A stretch of DNA of 64,000 nucleotides, taken from NCBI GenBank assembly GCA_035651755.1, contig DASRFA010000056.1, positions 558,001 to 622,000 on the forward strand, given 5' to 3'. Below are positions 1 through 8,484 of the stretch, one piece after another. Under the pieces are notes generated by a model that did not search any database, was not told where the DNA came from, and saw nothing but the letters and a program-made list of their open reading frames with translations. The translations under genes were made by a program, and so were the position numbers. Numbering within the stretch: the stretch's first letter is position 1; each line of letters opens with the position of its first letter. The DNA comes from DASRFA01 sp035651755 (GTDB taxonomy: Bacteria > Desulfobacterota > Binatia > UBA12015).

Positions 1-2
1 TC

Positions 3-758
3 CGGAACGGCCGACTCACCAAGAACGACCTCCTCACGTTCGACGTCGCGCTCCGCGACGCGCAGCACGCGATCCTGCAGCGCGACCTCGGGATCGAGCG
101 CGCGCGCTGGTCCCTGAACGAGGCGATCGGCGCCGACGTCGACCGGCCGGTCGCGCCGGTCGACGTGCGGACGCGCCCGGACGTGCCCGACGTCGCGCAG
201 GCGCTCCGCCTCGCCTACGACCACAACCCGGTGCTGGTCGCGCTGCTCGAGGACCAGCAGCGCCTCGAGGAGAGCGTGACCGCGCTCGTCCGGAGCCGCC
301 TGCCGCGCTTCCAGGGAGGCGGCGCCGTCGACTACCAGAGCTCCGATCTCCTCCAGCCGCCGCAGATCGGGTCCGGATTCGTCGGCCTCACCTGGGACCT
401 CGGCACGGACCTCCGGCGCGAGGCGCAGATCGCGGAGGCGCGCATCGAGGCGGACCGGAACCGCGTCGACATCCAGCGCCAGATGCGCGAGCTGGAGGCG
501 GCCGTCCGGACCGCGCAGCTCGCGGCGGTCGAGCGCGTCGCCGCGTTCGAGACCGCGGTGAGCGCGGTCGGTCAGGCGGAGGAGAACCTGCGCATCCGCG
601 AGCAGCAATTCGACGTCGGGCGCGCGCAGAGCGACGACGTCCTCATCGCCGAGCGCCTCCTCTCCTCGCAGCGCGCGACGCTCGCGACCGCGCTCTACCA
701 AGCCCACGTGCGCCGCGCGGAGCTGCAGCGCCTGATCGGCCTCCCGATCGAGGAGTGA
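3..758 (+). CDS. TolC-family outer membrane efflux protein (5' partial)
   Basis: The reading frame is open from the window edge, so the N-terminus is missing and about 251 residues remain. The sequence is helical, Ala/Arg/Glu/Gln-rich and lacks membrane helices. The stretch GSGFVGLTWDL followed by long amphipathic helices matches the repeat structure of outer-membrane factors (TolC/OprM). Such proteins form the trimeric channel through which ABC or RND pumps discharge. The next gene, an HlyD-type adaptor, starts 4 bp after the stop, so this is the outer-membrane component of a tripartite ABC exporter. No substrate can be read from the sequence. Confidence 0.85.
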   Translation, partial: RNGRLTKNDLLTFDVALRDAQHAILQRDLGIERARWSLNEAIGADVDRPVAPVDVRTRPDVPDVAQALRLAYDHNPVLVALLEDQQRLEESVTALVRSRLPRFQGGGAVDYQSSDLLQPPQIGSGFVGLTWDLGTDLRREAQIAEARIEADRNRVDIQRQMRELEAAVRTAQLAAVERVAAFETAVSAVGQAEENLRIREQQFDVGRAQSDDVLIAERLLSSQRATLATALYQAHVRRAELQRLIGLPIEE

Positions 759-762
759 TCGC

Positions 763-1788
763 ATGCGTCGCAAGCTGATTCCGGTCGCGATCGCCGTCGT
801 CGCCGTGCTGGCGCTCGCCGCGTGGGCGCTCACCCGCAAGCGGGAGGCGCCGCACTTCACCGGCTTCGTCGAGGGCGAGGAGCGCATCCTGCGAAGCGAG
901 GTGACGGCGCGCGCGCTCGACGTCGCGTTCGGCGAGGGCGCGGAGGTCCCGGCCGGAGCGGTCGTCGCCCGCCTCGACACCAGCGAGATCGACGCCCGCA
1001 TCGACTCGCAGCGCCACGAGCTCGAGGTGATAGACGCGGAGATCCTGGCGCAGGGCGAGCGCGTCAAGCTGATCGAGAGCACGTGGCCGCGGGACGTGCA
1101 GGCGCGGCGCGCCGACGTCGAGCAGGCCGAGGCCGCGGCGCGGAACGCGCAGAGCAGCTTCGCGCGCGAGCAGAATCTCGCGCGCACGGGAGCGACGACC
1201 GCGCAGCTCGTCGACGATCAGCGCGCCCGGAACGACCAGGCGCAGGCCGCGCTGGCGCGGGCGCGCGACGTCCTCGCGCGGACTCAGGCGGAGGAGGCGA
1301 ACATCGCGCTCGCGCGTCGCCAGTTCGAGTCGCAGCAGCGGCGGCGCGAGCTCGCCGAGGCGCAGCTGCGCGAGCTCGAGGTCCTGCGCGCGAAGCACGA
1401 GGTGCGCGCGCCGGGCGTGCCGACGGTCGTGCAGACGCAGCTCCTCTGGCCGGGCGAGCTCGCGCAGCCCGGCACGCCGATTCTCTCGGTGCTCGACCCG
1501 CGCGACAAGTACGTCCAGATCTACGTGCCGGTCGAGGACGTGCAGCGCGTGCGCGTCGGGCGGCGGGTCGAGATCGAGCTCGACAGCCTGCCCGGACAGC
1601 GGCTCGCCGGCGAGGTGAGCTTCGTCGCCGATCAGGCCAACTTCACGCCGGAGAAGATCGAGACGCGGCGCGACCGCCTGGGGCAGGTCTATCGCGCGAA
1701 GGTCCGAATCCTCGAAGGCGCCGATCGCATGCCGCCCGGGACCGAGGGCAACGTGTACCTCGTGGGCGCCGAGGAGAAGAGGGCGTGA
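763..1788 (+). CDS. HlyD-family periplasmic adaptor (membrane fusion protein), YbhG-like
   Basis: A 341-residue protein with one N-terminal membrane anchor (residues about 5-23) ahead of FTGFVEGEE, the usual first beta-strand of HlyD/EmrA/YbhG adaptors. A lipoyl-like half follows (VARLDTSEIDARIDSQ), then a long alpha-hairpin coiled coil (about residues 85-210). The returning half has VRAPGVPTVVQTQLLWPGELAQPG and a beta-barrel domain. It links the inner-membrane ABC transporter to the TolC-like channel. The ATG lies 4 bp after the TolC-like stop. The stop overlaps the GTG of the following ATPase gene, indicating translational coupling. Confidence 0.88.
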   Translation: MRRKLIPVAIAVVAVLALAAWALTRKREAPHFTGFVEGEERILRSEVTARALDVAFGEGAEVPAGAVVARLDTSEIDARIDSQRHELEVIDAEILAQGERVKLIESTWPRDVQARRADVEQAEAAARNAQSSFAREQNLARTGATTAQLVDDQRARNDQAQAALARARDVLARTQAEEANIALARRQFESQQRRRELAEAQLRELEVLRAKHEVRAPGVPTVVQTQLLWPGELAQPGTPILSVLDPRDKYVQIYVPVEDVQRVRVGRRVEIELDSLPGQRLAGEVSFVADQANFTPEKIETRRDRLGQVYRAKVRILEGADRMPPGTEGNVYLVGAEEKRA

Positions 1789-2765
1789 GCGACGTCGCGG
1801 CCGCCGCCGGCCGCGATCGCCCGGAGATCCGCCTGCGCGGCCTCCGCAAGCACTTCGGCGAGCGCACCGCGCTCGACGACGTCTCGCTGGCGATCGCGGG
1901 AGCGCAGATCGTCGGCGTCGTCGGCCCGGACGGCGCGGGCAAGACGACGCTCCTCCGGGCGATCGCGGGCCTGCTCGAGATCGAGGCCGAGGAGGCGTCG
2001 GTCCTCGGCTTCGACCTGCGCGGCGACGTCACCGACCTCAAGTCGCGGCTCGGCTACGTGCCGCAGTCGTTCAGCCTCTACCGCGAGCTCACGGTCGAGG
2101 AGAACCTCCGCGTCATCGGCCGGCTGAACCGGCTCGACGAGTCCGCGTTCGACGAGCGCGCCCGGCCGCTCCTCGAGCGCACCGGCCTCGCGCCCTTCAC
2201 CGACCGTCAAGCGGGCGCGCTTTCCGGCGGCATGAAGCAGAAGCTCGCGATCGCGGCGGCGCTCCTGCCGCGGCCGAGCCTCCTCGTGCTCGACGAGCCG
2301 ACGGCCGGCGTCGACGTGCTCGCGCGCGACGAGATCTGGTCGATCCTGCAGGAGCGGAAGTCCGAGGTGCTGATCGCGATCAGCACGAGCTACCTCGAGG
2401 AGGTCGAGGCGTGCGACCGGCTCGTCTACCTCGACGGCGGGCGGGTCGTCGCGACCGGCACCCCGGCCGAGCTGCGCGCGCGCGTGCCGCTCGAGCTCTA
2501 CCGCGCCTGGGGCGACGACCCGCGCGCGATCGCGCGCGCGGCCCGCGCCCTGCCCTACGTCGACGGCGCGCGCGCGACCGGCAGCTACGCCCGCATCGAG
2601 GTCCGGTGCGATCGGACGCCGGGCGCGGAGCGCGTGCTGGACGACCTCGCCCGCCTGCGCGACGCCCGCGTCGCGCTCGCGGAGCAGACGCCGATCGACA
2701 CCGAGTCGACGCTGCTCGCGCTGGCGCGCGGCGACCATCTCCCGGCCGGGAGCCGCGGCCCGTGA
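1785..2765 (+). CDS. ABC transporter ATPase (first half of a YbhF-like pair)
   Basis: A 326-residue nucleotide-binding subunit. Walker A is GPDGAGKTT, the Q-loop region is YVPQSFSLY, the signature LSGGMKQK is intact, and Walker B is LLVLDEPTAGVD. The C-terminal 90 residues resemble the extension of CcmA/DrrA-type ATPases serving ABC-2 permeases. The GTG start at 1785 was chosen because it overlaps the adaptor stop (GTGA) and the ATPase domain begins within 20 codons. The open frame runs much further upstream, but only as a shadow of the adaptor gene. In E. coli YbhF the two ATPase domains are fused; here they are adjacent genes. Confidence 0.88.
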   Translation: MSDVAAAAGRDRPEIRLRGLRKHFGERTALDDVSLAIAGAQIVGVVGPDGAGKTTLLRAIAGLLEIEAEEASVLGFDLRGDVTDLKSRLGYVPQSFSLYRELTVEENLRVIGRLNRLDESAFDERARPLLERTGLAPFTDRQAGALSGGMKQKLAIAAALLPRPSLLVLDEPTAGVDVLARDEIWSILQERKSEVLIAISTSYLEEVEACDRLVYLDGGRVVATGTPAELRARVPLELYRAWGDDPRAIARAARALPYVDGARATGSYARIEVRCDRTPGAERVLDDLARLRDARVALAEQTPIDTESTLLALARGDHLPAGSRGP

Positions 2766-3751
2766 CCGCAGACGCTGCGAACGGCGACGGCGACGTCATC
2801 ATCCGCGCCGAGGGCTTGACGCGGAAGTTCGGCGACTTCACCGCCGTCGACGACCTGACGCTGCGGGTCGAGCGCGCCAGCATCTTCGCGTTCCTCGGGG
2901 CGAACGGGTCCGGGAAGAGCACGACCATCCGCATGCTCATCGGCCTCCTCACGCCGACCGCAGGGACGATCGAGGTCGACGGCATCGACGTCATCCGGAA
3001 CCCGCGCCGCGTGCGCGACCACATCGGCTACATGGGCCAGAAGGTCAGCCTCTATCAGGGGCTCTCGCTGCGCGAGAACGTCGAATTCTACGCCGGCCTC
3101 TACGGGCTCGACGAGAAGGCGCTCGCCGAGCGCTGGGGCCCGCTGGCCGAGCGGCTCGACCTCGAATCCTCGGAGAACGAGCACCCCGAGGACCTGCCGG
3201 CGGGCATCCGCCAGCGCGCCGGGCTCGCGCTCAGCACGCTGCACCGACCGCGCGTCCTGTTCCTCGACGAGCCGACTGCTGGCGTCGACGTGAACAATCG
3301 GGCGCTCTTCTGGGAGCTCATCCAGGAGGAGAGCGACGCCGGCGTCACCGTCTTCGTGACCACGCACTTCCTCGAGGAGGCCGACTACTGCGATCGCGTC
3401 TGCTTCATCGACGCGGGGCGCTTGACGGCCGACGCGACGCCGGAGGAGCTCCGCCGCCGCTTCTCGCCGGGGTATCGCGTGCACGTCGAGGCCGTCAACG
3501 GAGCGGCCGCGCGCCCCGGCGACGCCCGGGCCGAGCGCGCCCTCTCGGACCTCGCCGAGCGCCTCCGCGCGCGCGGCCTGCGCGTCGAGCGGCGGACGCA
3601 TGCGATCGACGTCGCGGCGGAATCGCTCGATCCGGAGTGGCTCCGCGCCGTGTCGGAGGTCCAGCTCGCGCACGAAGGGCTTCGCGTGTCGGTCGAGCAG
3701 CCCCACATGACCGACGTGTTTCGCGAGATCGCGCGGGGCCGCGCGCGATGA
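2762..3751 (+). CDS. ABC transporter ATPase (second half of a YbhF-like pair)
   Basis: A 329-residue ATPase with Walker A GANGSGKST, Q-loop YMGQKVSLY and Walker B VLFLDEPTAGVD followed by a switch His in TTHFLEEADYCD. Its signature motif is degenerate: LPAGIRQR instead of LSGGQ. If the two ATPases heterodimerise, one composite ATP site is therefore probably impaired, as in asymmetric ABC exporters (inference). It starts with GTG overlapping the previous stop (GTGA) and ends in an ATGA overlap with the first permease gene. The C-terminal domain has the usual DrrA-like extension (LRAVSEVQLAHEGLRVSVEQP). Confidence 0.87.
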   Translation: MTADAANGDGDVIIRAEGLTRKFGDFTAVDDLTLRVERASIFAFLGANGSGKSTTIRMLIGLLTPTAGTIEVDGIDVIRNPRRVRDHIGYMGQKVSLYQGLSLRENVEFYAGLYGLDEKALAERWGPLAERLDLESSENEHPEDLPAGIRQRAGLALSTLHRPRVLFLDEPTAGVDVNNRALFWELIQEESDAGVTVFVTTHFLEEADYCDRVCFIDAGRLTADATPEELRRRFSPGYRVHVEAVNGAAARPGDARAERALSDLAERLRARGLRVERRTHAIDVAAESLDPEWLRAVSEVQLAHEGLRVSVEQPHMTDVFREIARGRAR

Positions 3752-5151
3752 GCTTCCGGCGGCTCGCGATCCTGATGCGGCGCGAGGCGCTCGCGACGCT
3801 GCGTGACCCGTTCACGGTCTCGATCCTGATCCTCGTGCCCCTCATGGCGCTCGTGCTCTTCAGCTCGATCCTGTCGACCGAGGTGGAGGGCCTCGACCTC
3901 GGCGTGCTCGACCTGAGCGACAGCGCCGCGAGCCGGCGCGTCGTCTCCGACCTCGCGGCGCAGGGGACGTTCGTGCCGCGCCGCTTCGATCGCCGCGAGC
4001 ACATCGATCGCGCGCTGCGGTCCGGCACGATCGGGGTGGCGATCGTCATCCCGCCCGACTTCGATCGCGACCGCCTCGCGCGCCGGCCGGGCGAGCCGCC
4101 GGGCCAGATCCAGGTGCTCTACGACGGCGGCGAGGCGGTGCTCGCGGGCAACGCAGAGGGATTCCTCCGGAGCCTCGTCGCCGCGACCGCGGTCGACATG
4201 GCGGGCGGCCCGGCGACGGTCGCGAGCGTGCCCGCGCCGCGCGCCGTCCCGCGCGCGAGCGGGGCGGCGAGCGCGCCGTCGATGCCGGCGGCGCGTCGCC
4301 GAGGCGAGCCGCCGCCCGACGCGGGCGACGGCGCGAGCGGGGCGTTCGTCGCGTCCGATCCCGTCGCCTCTCCGGGCGGCGGCGGCGCGGACGCCGCGCG
4401 AAGCGCCGCTGCCCCGCAGGCGGCGCCCGACGTCGTGGCGCCCGGCCCGCTCCTCTCGTCGGCGCGCCCGGCGGGCGCGCCCGGCGCCACGGCCGCGCCG
4501 GCGCGGCAGCAGGGCATCGCCGTCGTTCCGCGCGCGCTCTTCAATCCCAAGCTCGAGGGCCGCCCGTACATGATCGCCGGGACGTTCGGGTTCGTGCTCA
4601 GCTTCGCGACGACGCTCATCATCGCAGTCTCGATCGTGAACGAGCGCTTCGCGGGGACCTTCGAGCAGCTTCAGGTGACGCCCGCGACGTCGGCCGAGAT
4701 CCTGCTCGGCAAGGTGCTCCCGCTCGGGGGCGTGTTCTCGGCCGACGTCGTCGTGATGATGGTCGCCGCGTGGTTCCTCTTCGGCGTCTGGCCGGCGGGA
4801 AGCTCGGTCTTCTTCGTCGTGCTGTCGACGTTCTACATGGTCGTTTCGCTGTCGCTCGGCGTCCTCATCTCGGCGACGTCGGCGACGGCGGCGGAAGCCG
4901 TCTCCAAGACGGTGCTGCTGAGCACGCCGCTCATCCAGCTCTCCGGCTTCGCGTTCCCGACCCGCAACATGTCGACGCCGTTCCGCTGGTTCGCGGAGCT
5001 CATCCCGGCGACCCACTACATCCGCGTGAGCCGCGCGATCTACCTGCGCGGCGAGGGGCCGCTCGCGGTGCTGCCCGAGATCCTGGTCATCGCGGCGATG
5101 GGGCTCGCCCTGGGAGCGCTCGCGCTGCGCGCGATCGCGCGCCGGCAGTGA
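3748..5151 (+). CDS. ABC-2 type permease (YbhS/YbhR-like) with a Pro/Ala-rich insertion
   Basis: A 467-residue inner-membrane protein with the ABC-2 layout: one N-terminal helix (about residues 24-42), a large extracytoplasmic domain, then five C-terminal helices. The family motif ERFAGTFEQLQVTP precedes the helical block. Residues about 151-255 are a roughly 105-residue Ala/Pro/Gly-rich low-complexity insertion inside the extracytoplasmic domain, which the sister permease downstream lacks. The ATG overlaps the ATPase stop (ATGA). Likely role: half of the membrane channel of the tripartite exporter. The insertion may contact the adaptor (speculation). Confidence 0.87.
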   Translation: MSFRRLAILMRREALATLRDPFTVSILILVPLMALVLFSSILSTEVEGLDLGVLDLSDSAASRRVVSDLAAQGTFVPRRFDRREHIDRALRSGTIGVAIVIPPDFDRDRLARRPGEPPGQIQVLYDGGEAVLAGNAEGFLRSLVAATAVDMAGGPATVASVPAPRAVPRASGAASAPSMPAARRRGEPPPDAGDGASGAFVASDPVASPGGGGADAARSAAAPQAAPDVVAPGPLLSSARPAGAPGATAAPARQQGIAVVPRALFNPKLEGRPYMIAGTFGFVLSFATTLIIAVSIVNERFAGTFEQLQVTPATSAEILLGKVLPLGGVFSADVVVMMVAAWFLFGVWPAGSSVFFVVLSTFYMVVSLSLGVLISATSATAAEAVSKTVLLSTPLIQLSGFAFPTRNMSTPFRWFAELIPATHYIRVSRAIYLRGEGPLAVLPEILVIAAMGLALGALALRAIARRQ

Positions 5152-5153
5152 AC

Positions 5154-6308
5154 ATGCGGCTCCGGCGCTTCGTCTCGAACGTCCTCGCGATCGCCTACAA
5201 GGAGGCGGCGCTTCTCCGACACGACCGGACGCTCGTCCAGAACGTCCTCCTGCAGCCGGTCATCATGCTGCTCGTGTTCGGCTTCGCGATGTCGTTCAAG
5301 CCGAAGGACGTGCCGTGGGCGGTGTTCGATCGCAGCGAGACGGCGATCTCGCGGCGCCTCGTGTCCGAGATCCAGGCGAGCGGGTACTTCGCGCCGCCGG
5401 TCCGCGTGACGAGCTACGACACCGGTCACGAGCTCCTGAAGACCGGGCGCGCGGTCGCGCTGCTGGTGATCCCGAAGGACCTGAGGCGCGACGTGGATCG
5501 CGGGCGGCCGCAGGTCCAGCTCCTGCTCGACGGCACCGATCCGCTCACCGCCGCGCGCGTCGGCGGGTACATCTCGCAGATCGCGGGGAACGTCCGGGAC
5601 GGATCGGTGGGAGCGGCGCGCATGGCGACCGGCCCTTCGCCGGCGACCGACCCGACGGCCGCGGCCGGCGTCGCGCTCCGCCAGCAGTTCCGCTTCAACC
5701 CGACGCTTCGCGACCTCGACTTCTATCTCTCCGCGCTCGCCGGCTTCCTGCTGACGAACCTCTGCCTGGCGGCGGCGAGCCTCGGTCTCGTCGCGGAGCG
5801 GGAGAACGGGACCTACGAGCAGCTCCTCGCGCAGCCGACGCGGCCGCTCGAGGTCGTGCTCGGGAAGCTCGTCCCGAACGTCGTGTCGAGCTACGCCGCG
5901 CTCGCGCTCGCGCTCCTCGGCGCCGGCTTCTTCTACGGGTACTGGCCGAAGGGCAACGTGCTGCTGCTCGCGATCGTCACGCTGCCGTTCATCCTCGCCA
6001 CGCTGTCGATCGGCGTCTTCGTGTCGGCGCTCGCGCGGACGTCCGCGCAGGCGGTCTTCATCGCGGTCTTCTTCATCATGCCGTCGTTCGTGCTGTCGGG
6101 CTCGATGCTTCCGTACCAGCTCATGCCGCACGGCGTGCGCGAGGTCGGCGCGCTGTTCCCGCTGCGCTGGTACCAGATCATCTCGCGCCGGATCATCGAG
6201 CGCGGGGCGTCGCTCGCGGAGGTCGCCATCCCGACGGTCGCGCTGCTCGCGCTGTTCGGCGCCATGCTGGCGCTGATCCGGTGGCGCATGAAGCCGCGGC
6301 TCGGCTGA
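5154..6308 (+). CDS. ABC-2 type permease (YbhR/YbhS-like)
   Basis: A 384-residue ABC-2 permease partnering the preceding gene. Helix 1 is about residues 24-43. The extracytoplasmic domain follows (VFDRSETAISRRLVSEIQASGYF). Then comes the family motif ERENGTYEQLLAQPTRPLEVVLGK and the C-terminal helices, including FFIMPSFVLSGSMLP. The ATG at 5154 lies 2 bp after the previous stop. It is the last gene of the exporter operon; a 65-bp gap then separates it from a convergent gene on the other strand. YbhGFSR-type systems are described as multidrug or cation/tetracycline exporters, but the substrate here is unknown. Confidence 0.88.
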   Translation: MRLRRFVSNVLAIAYKEAALLRHDRTLVQNVLLQPVIMLLVFGFAMSFKPKDVPWAVFDRSETAISRRLVSEIQASGYFAPPVRVTSYDTGHELLKTGRAVALLVIPKDLRRDVDRGRPQVQLLLDGTDPLTAARVGGYISQIAGNVRDGSVGAARMATGPSPATDPTAAAGVALRQQFRFNPTLRDLDFYLSALAGFLLTNLCLAAASLGLVAERENGTYEQLLAQPTRPLEVVLGKLVPNVVSSYAALALALLGAGFFYGYWPKGNVLLLAIVTLPFILATLSIGVFVSALARTSAQAVFIAVFFIMPSFVLSGSMLPYQLMPHGVREVGALFPLRWYQIISRRIIERGASLAEVAIPTVALLALFGAMLALIRWRMKPRLG

Positions 6309-6373
6309 GCCGCCGAGCGTCCGACGCGAGGCTCGCGGACGGCCGGTCGTCGACCACGGCGCGAACGCATCCG

Positions 6374-7423
6374 TCAGTGTGGCCGGTCCGGCGTCGGGAC
6401 GATCGTCGTCGGCATGGCGGCGGGCTCGCGGCCGAGGACGACGGTGATCTTCGAGAAGCCCATGAAGAGCGCGAGGGCGGCGGTCATCTCGACGAGCTCG
6501 GCGGGGGAGAACTCGGCGCGGAGCGCGGTGCGCGCTTCGGGAGTCAGGCCGTGCGGGTCGAGGAGGAACGCGTCCGCGAGCCGCAGCGCGATCTTGTGGC
6601 GACGCGGGAGCCGCGACTCCTGCCATTGGTCGTCGATGAGCGTCACCAGGTCTTCGGTGAGGCCTTCGCGGCGGGCTTCGGAGAAGCGGACGTTCTTGCA
6701 GTAGTTGCAGTCGGTGATGCGAGCGTTGCGGAGCCGGAGGACCTCCTTGGTCGCGTGGTCGACGACGCCGTGGCTCCAGAGGGTGCCGTAGAGCCGGAGG
6801 AACGCTCGCAGGAGCTCGGGCTGGTGGGCGAGGACGCTGCCGGAGATCGCGTCGTCGCCGCGCGACTCGGGCGGGGCGATCCGTGGCGTCGACGACGGCA
6901 CGCGCGCGGCGCTGCGCGCGCCGGGTGGTGTGCGCGTTTCCCGCCGATCGGCGTCCGCGACGTGCGCGCCGGCGGGCTCGATTCCGAGGACGATCGCGAA
7001 GCGCGTGAAGCCGTCCGCGATCGCGAGCGCCTCCGCGAGCGCGACGAGCTCGGGGGCCGAGAGACGCCCGGTGACGGCGGCGACGCACGCGTCGTCGGCG
7101 GCGTGCGGATCGAGAGCGAACGCCTCGGCGAGCGCGAGCACCGCTCGCTCGACGTCGCCGAAGCCGCTGTCCGTTCGCCAGCACGCGATCGCGGCCGGGT
7201 CGGCGGCAACGGCGCCCGGGACGGCGAGGTGGTCGAGCGCCCGCGGCGCCCCGTGGAGCTGTCCGATCCGGATGCGACAGACGTCGAGCAGCGACGCATC
7301 GATCGGCCGTCCCGACCAGAGGAGCCCCGTGAACGCGTCGAGGTCGTCGCGCAGCTCCGGTCGGAGCCCGAGCACCGCGGCGAACCGGCTCGCACCGGGC
7401 GCCGCTTCCGCGAGCCAGGTCAC
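6374..7423 (-). CDS. Tandem carboxymuconolactone decarboxylase (AhpD-like) domain protein
   Basis: A 349-residue protein with two AhpD-like helical domains. The C-terminal domain keeps the redox pair CNYC in the context RNARITDCNYCKNVRF, as in CMD/AhpD peroxidase folds. The N-terminal domain has the matching helix (CRIRIGQLHGA) but lacks the CXXC pair, so probably only one half is redox-active. The gene lies 16 bp downstream of the LLM oxidoreductase gene on the same strand, suggesting an operon. CMD-fold proteins are commonly paired with flavin or acyl-CoA catabolic enzymes; the actual substrate cannot be inferred. Confidence 0.8.
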   Translation of the reverse strand: MTWLAEAAPGASRFAAVLGLRPELRDDLDAFTGLLWSGRPIDASLLDVCRIRIGQLHGAPRALDHLAVPGAVAADPAAIACWRTDSGFGDVERAVLALAEAFALDPHAADDACVAAVTGRLSAPELVALAEALAIADGFTRFAIVLGIEPAGAHVADADRRETRTPPGARSAARVPSSTPRIAPPESRGDDAISGSVLAHQPELLRAFLRLYGTLWSHGVVDHATKEVLRLRNARITDCNYCKNVRFSEARREGLTEDLVTLIDDQWQESRLPRRHKIALRLADAFLLDPHGLTPEARTALRAEFSPAELVEMTAALALFMGFSKITVVLGREPAAMPTTIVPTPDRPH

Positions 7424-7439
7424 GGCGACGTCCCGGTGG

Positions 7440-8303
7440 TCACAGCTTCGAGGCGACGCGCTCGTTGAAGTCCGCGAACGCCGCCGGCAGCGCGGCCGGG
7501 TCGAACGCGGGCGGCGCGATCGCGATCCGCGCCGCGCCGGCGTCGCGGAGGCGGCGGGCCTGGTCCGCGTCGACGAAGCCCGCGCCGGCGGTCACCTCGA
7601 CGTCGCCCGGGTCGCGGCCGATCTTCGCGCACTCGTCGCGCACGATCGCGAGCAGCGCCGACAGCTGGCTCACGTCGGCGATCGCGGGGAAGAAGCCGTC
7701 GCCGTAGCGGGCTGCCCGGCGCGCCGCGATCTCGGTGTGGCCGCCGACGACGATCGGCACGCCCGGCTTCTGGACCGGCTTCGGATTCGACTCGAGCGCG
7801 GGCCAGCGGAAGTACTTGCCCTCGAACGGACGCGCTCCGTCGCTCCAGAGCTGTCGGATCGCCTTGACCGCTTCCCGCGTACGGCCGGCGCGCTCCTCGA
7901 ACGGCACTCCGACGGCGGCGAACTCCTCGGCGAGCCAGCCGATCCCGATCCCGAGCATCGCGCGGCCGTTCGAGAGCACGTCGAGCGTCGCGAACTCCTT
8001 CGCGACGTAGAGCGGATGGCGCTGCGGCAGGATCAGGACTCCGGTTCCGAGCCGGATGCGCTCGGTCACGGCCGCCGCGTACGCGAGCGGCAGGACCGGG
8101 TCGGGAATCGGCGAGTCCTCCGGCCCCGGCATCTTTCCCGAGGGGCTGTACGGGTAGCGCGACTCGTACCCGACCGGGACCGCGACGTGCTCGACCGTCC
8201 AGAGCGACTCGATCCCGGCCGCCTCGGCGTGGCGCGCGAGCGCGCCGAGCCCGTCGCGCGTCCCGAACGGTCCGGCGTTCGCGAACAGGATTCCGAACTT
8301 CAT
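7440..8303 (-). CDS. LLM-class flavin (probably F420-dependent) oxidoreductase
   Basis: A 287-residue TIM-barrel protein of the luciferase-like monooxygenase family. It begins MKFGILFANAGPF and has the family stretches ESLWTVEHVAVP, ERIRLGTGVLILPQRHPLYVAKE (split over strand 4) and GRAMLGIGIGWLAEEF. This pattern matches the TIGR03619-type subgroup, often F420-dependent, but FMN use cannot be excluded from sequence. It is the first gene of a two-gene unit with the CMD protein. It is divergent from the acyl-CoA dehydrogenases; the 180-bp gap between them carries a copy of the dispersed palindromic repeat. Confidence 0.85.
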   Translation of the reverse strand: MKFGILFANAGPFGTRDGLGALARHAEAAGIESLWTVEHVAVPVGYESRYPYSPSGKMPGPEDSPIPDPVLPLAYAAAVTERIRLGTGVLILPQRHPLYVAKEFATLDVLSNGRAMLGIGIGWLAEEFAAVGVPFEERAGRTREAVKAIRQLWSDGARPFEGKYFRWPALESNPKPVQKPGVPIVVGGHTEIAARRAARYGDGFFPAIADVSQLSALLAIVRDECAKIGRDPGDVEVTAGAGFVDADQARRLRDAGAARIAIAPPAFDPAALPAAFADFNERVASKL

Positions 8304-8354
8304 GGCTTCCCCCGGCTGTCGTGTGGAGGATCAGACCGTATCGCACCGTCTCAA

Positions 8355-8407
8355 CGGGGGAAACGCTTCCCTCGCCCCGCTCCCTGCGGCGCTCGCTTCG
8401 CTCGCGG
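8355..8407 (+). repeat. Dispersed palindromic intergenic repeat, copy 1 (short)
   Basis: Contains GGAAACGCTTCCCTCGCCCC, then a shortened middle, then CTCCCTGCGG and GCTCGCTTCGCTCGCG. The same blocks recur at 30591-30667, 40011-40151 and, inverted, 55196-55303. This copy lacks the central CCCCGTTCGGC/GCCGAACGGGG hairpin. It lies between divergent genes. Confidence 0.7.
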
Positions 8408-8484
8408 TCGCCATTGCTACGGCGGCGCGGGCCGGCTACCGAAAAGGCTGCATTCAGCCTGCAAGAATCTCGCGGAGGAAACGC

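Noticed and set aside
8302..8484. N-terminal extension of the first acyl-CoA dehydrogenase from ATG 8302
   Set aside because: It would translate the intergenic repeat; TTG 8485 has a good ribosome-binding site and begins at the conserved domain.
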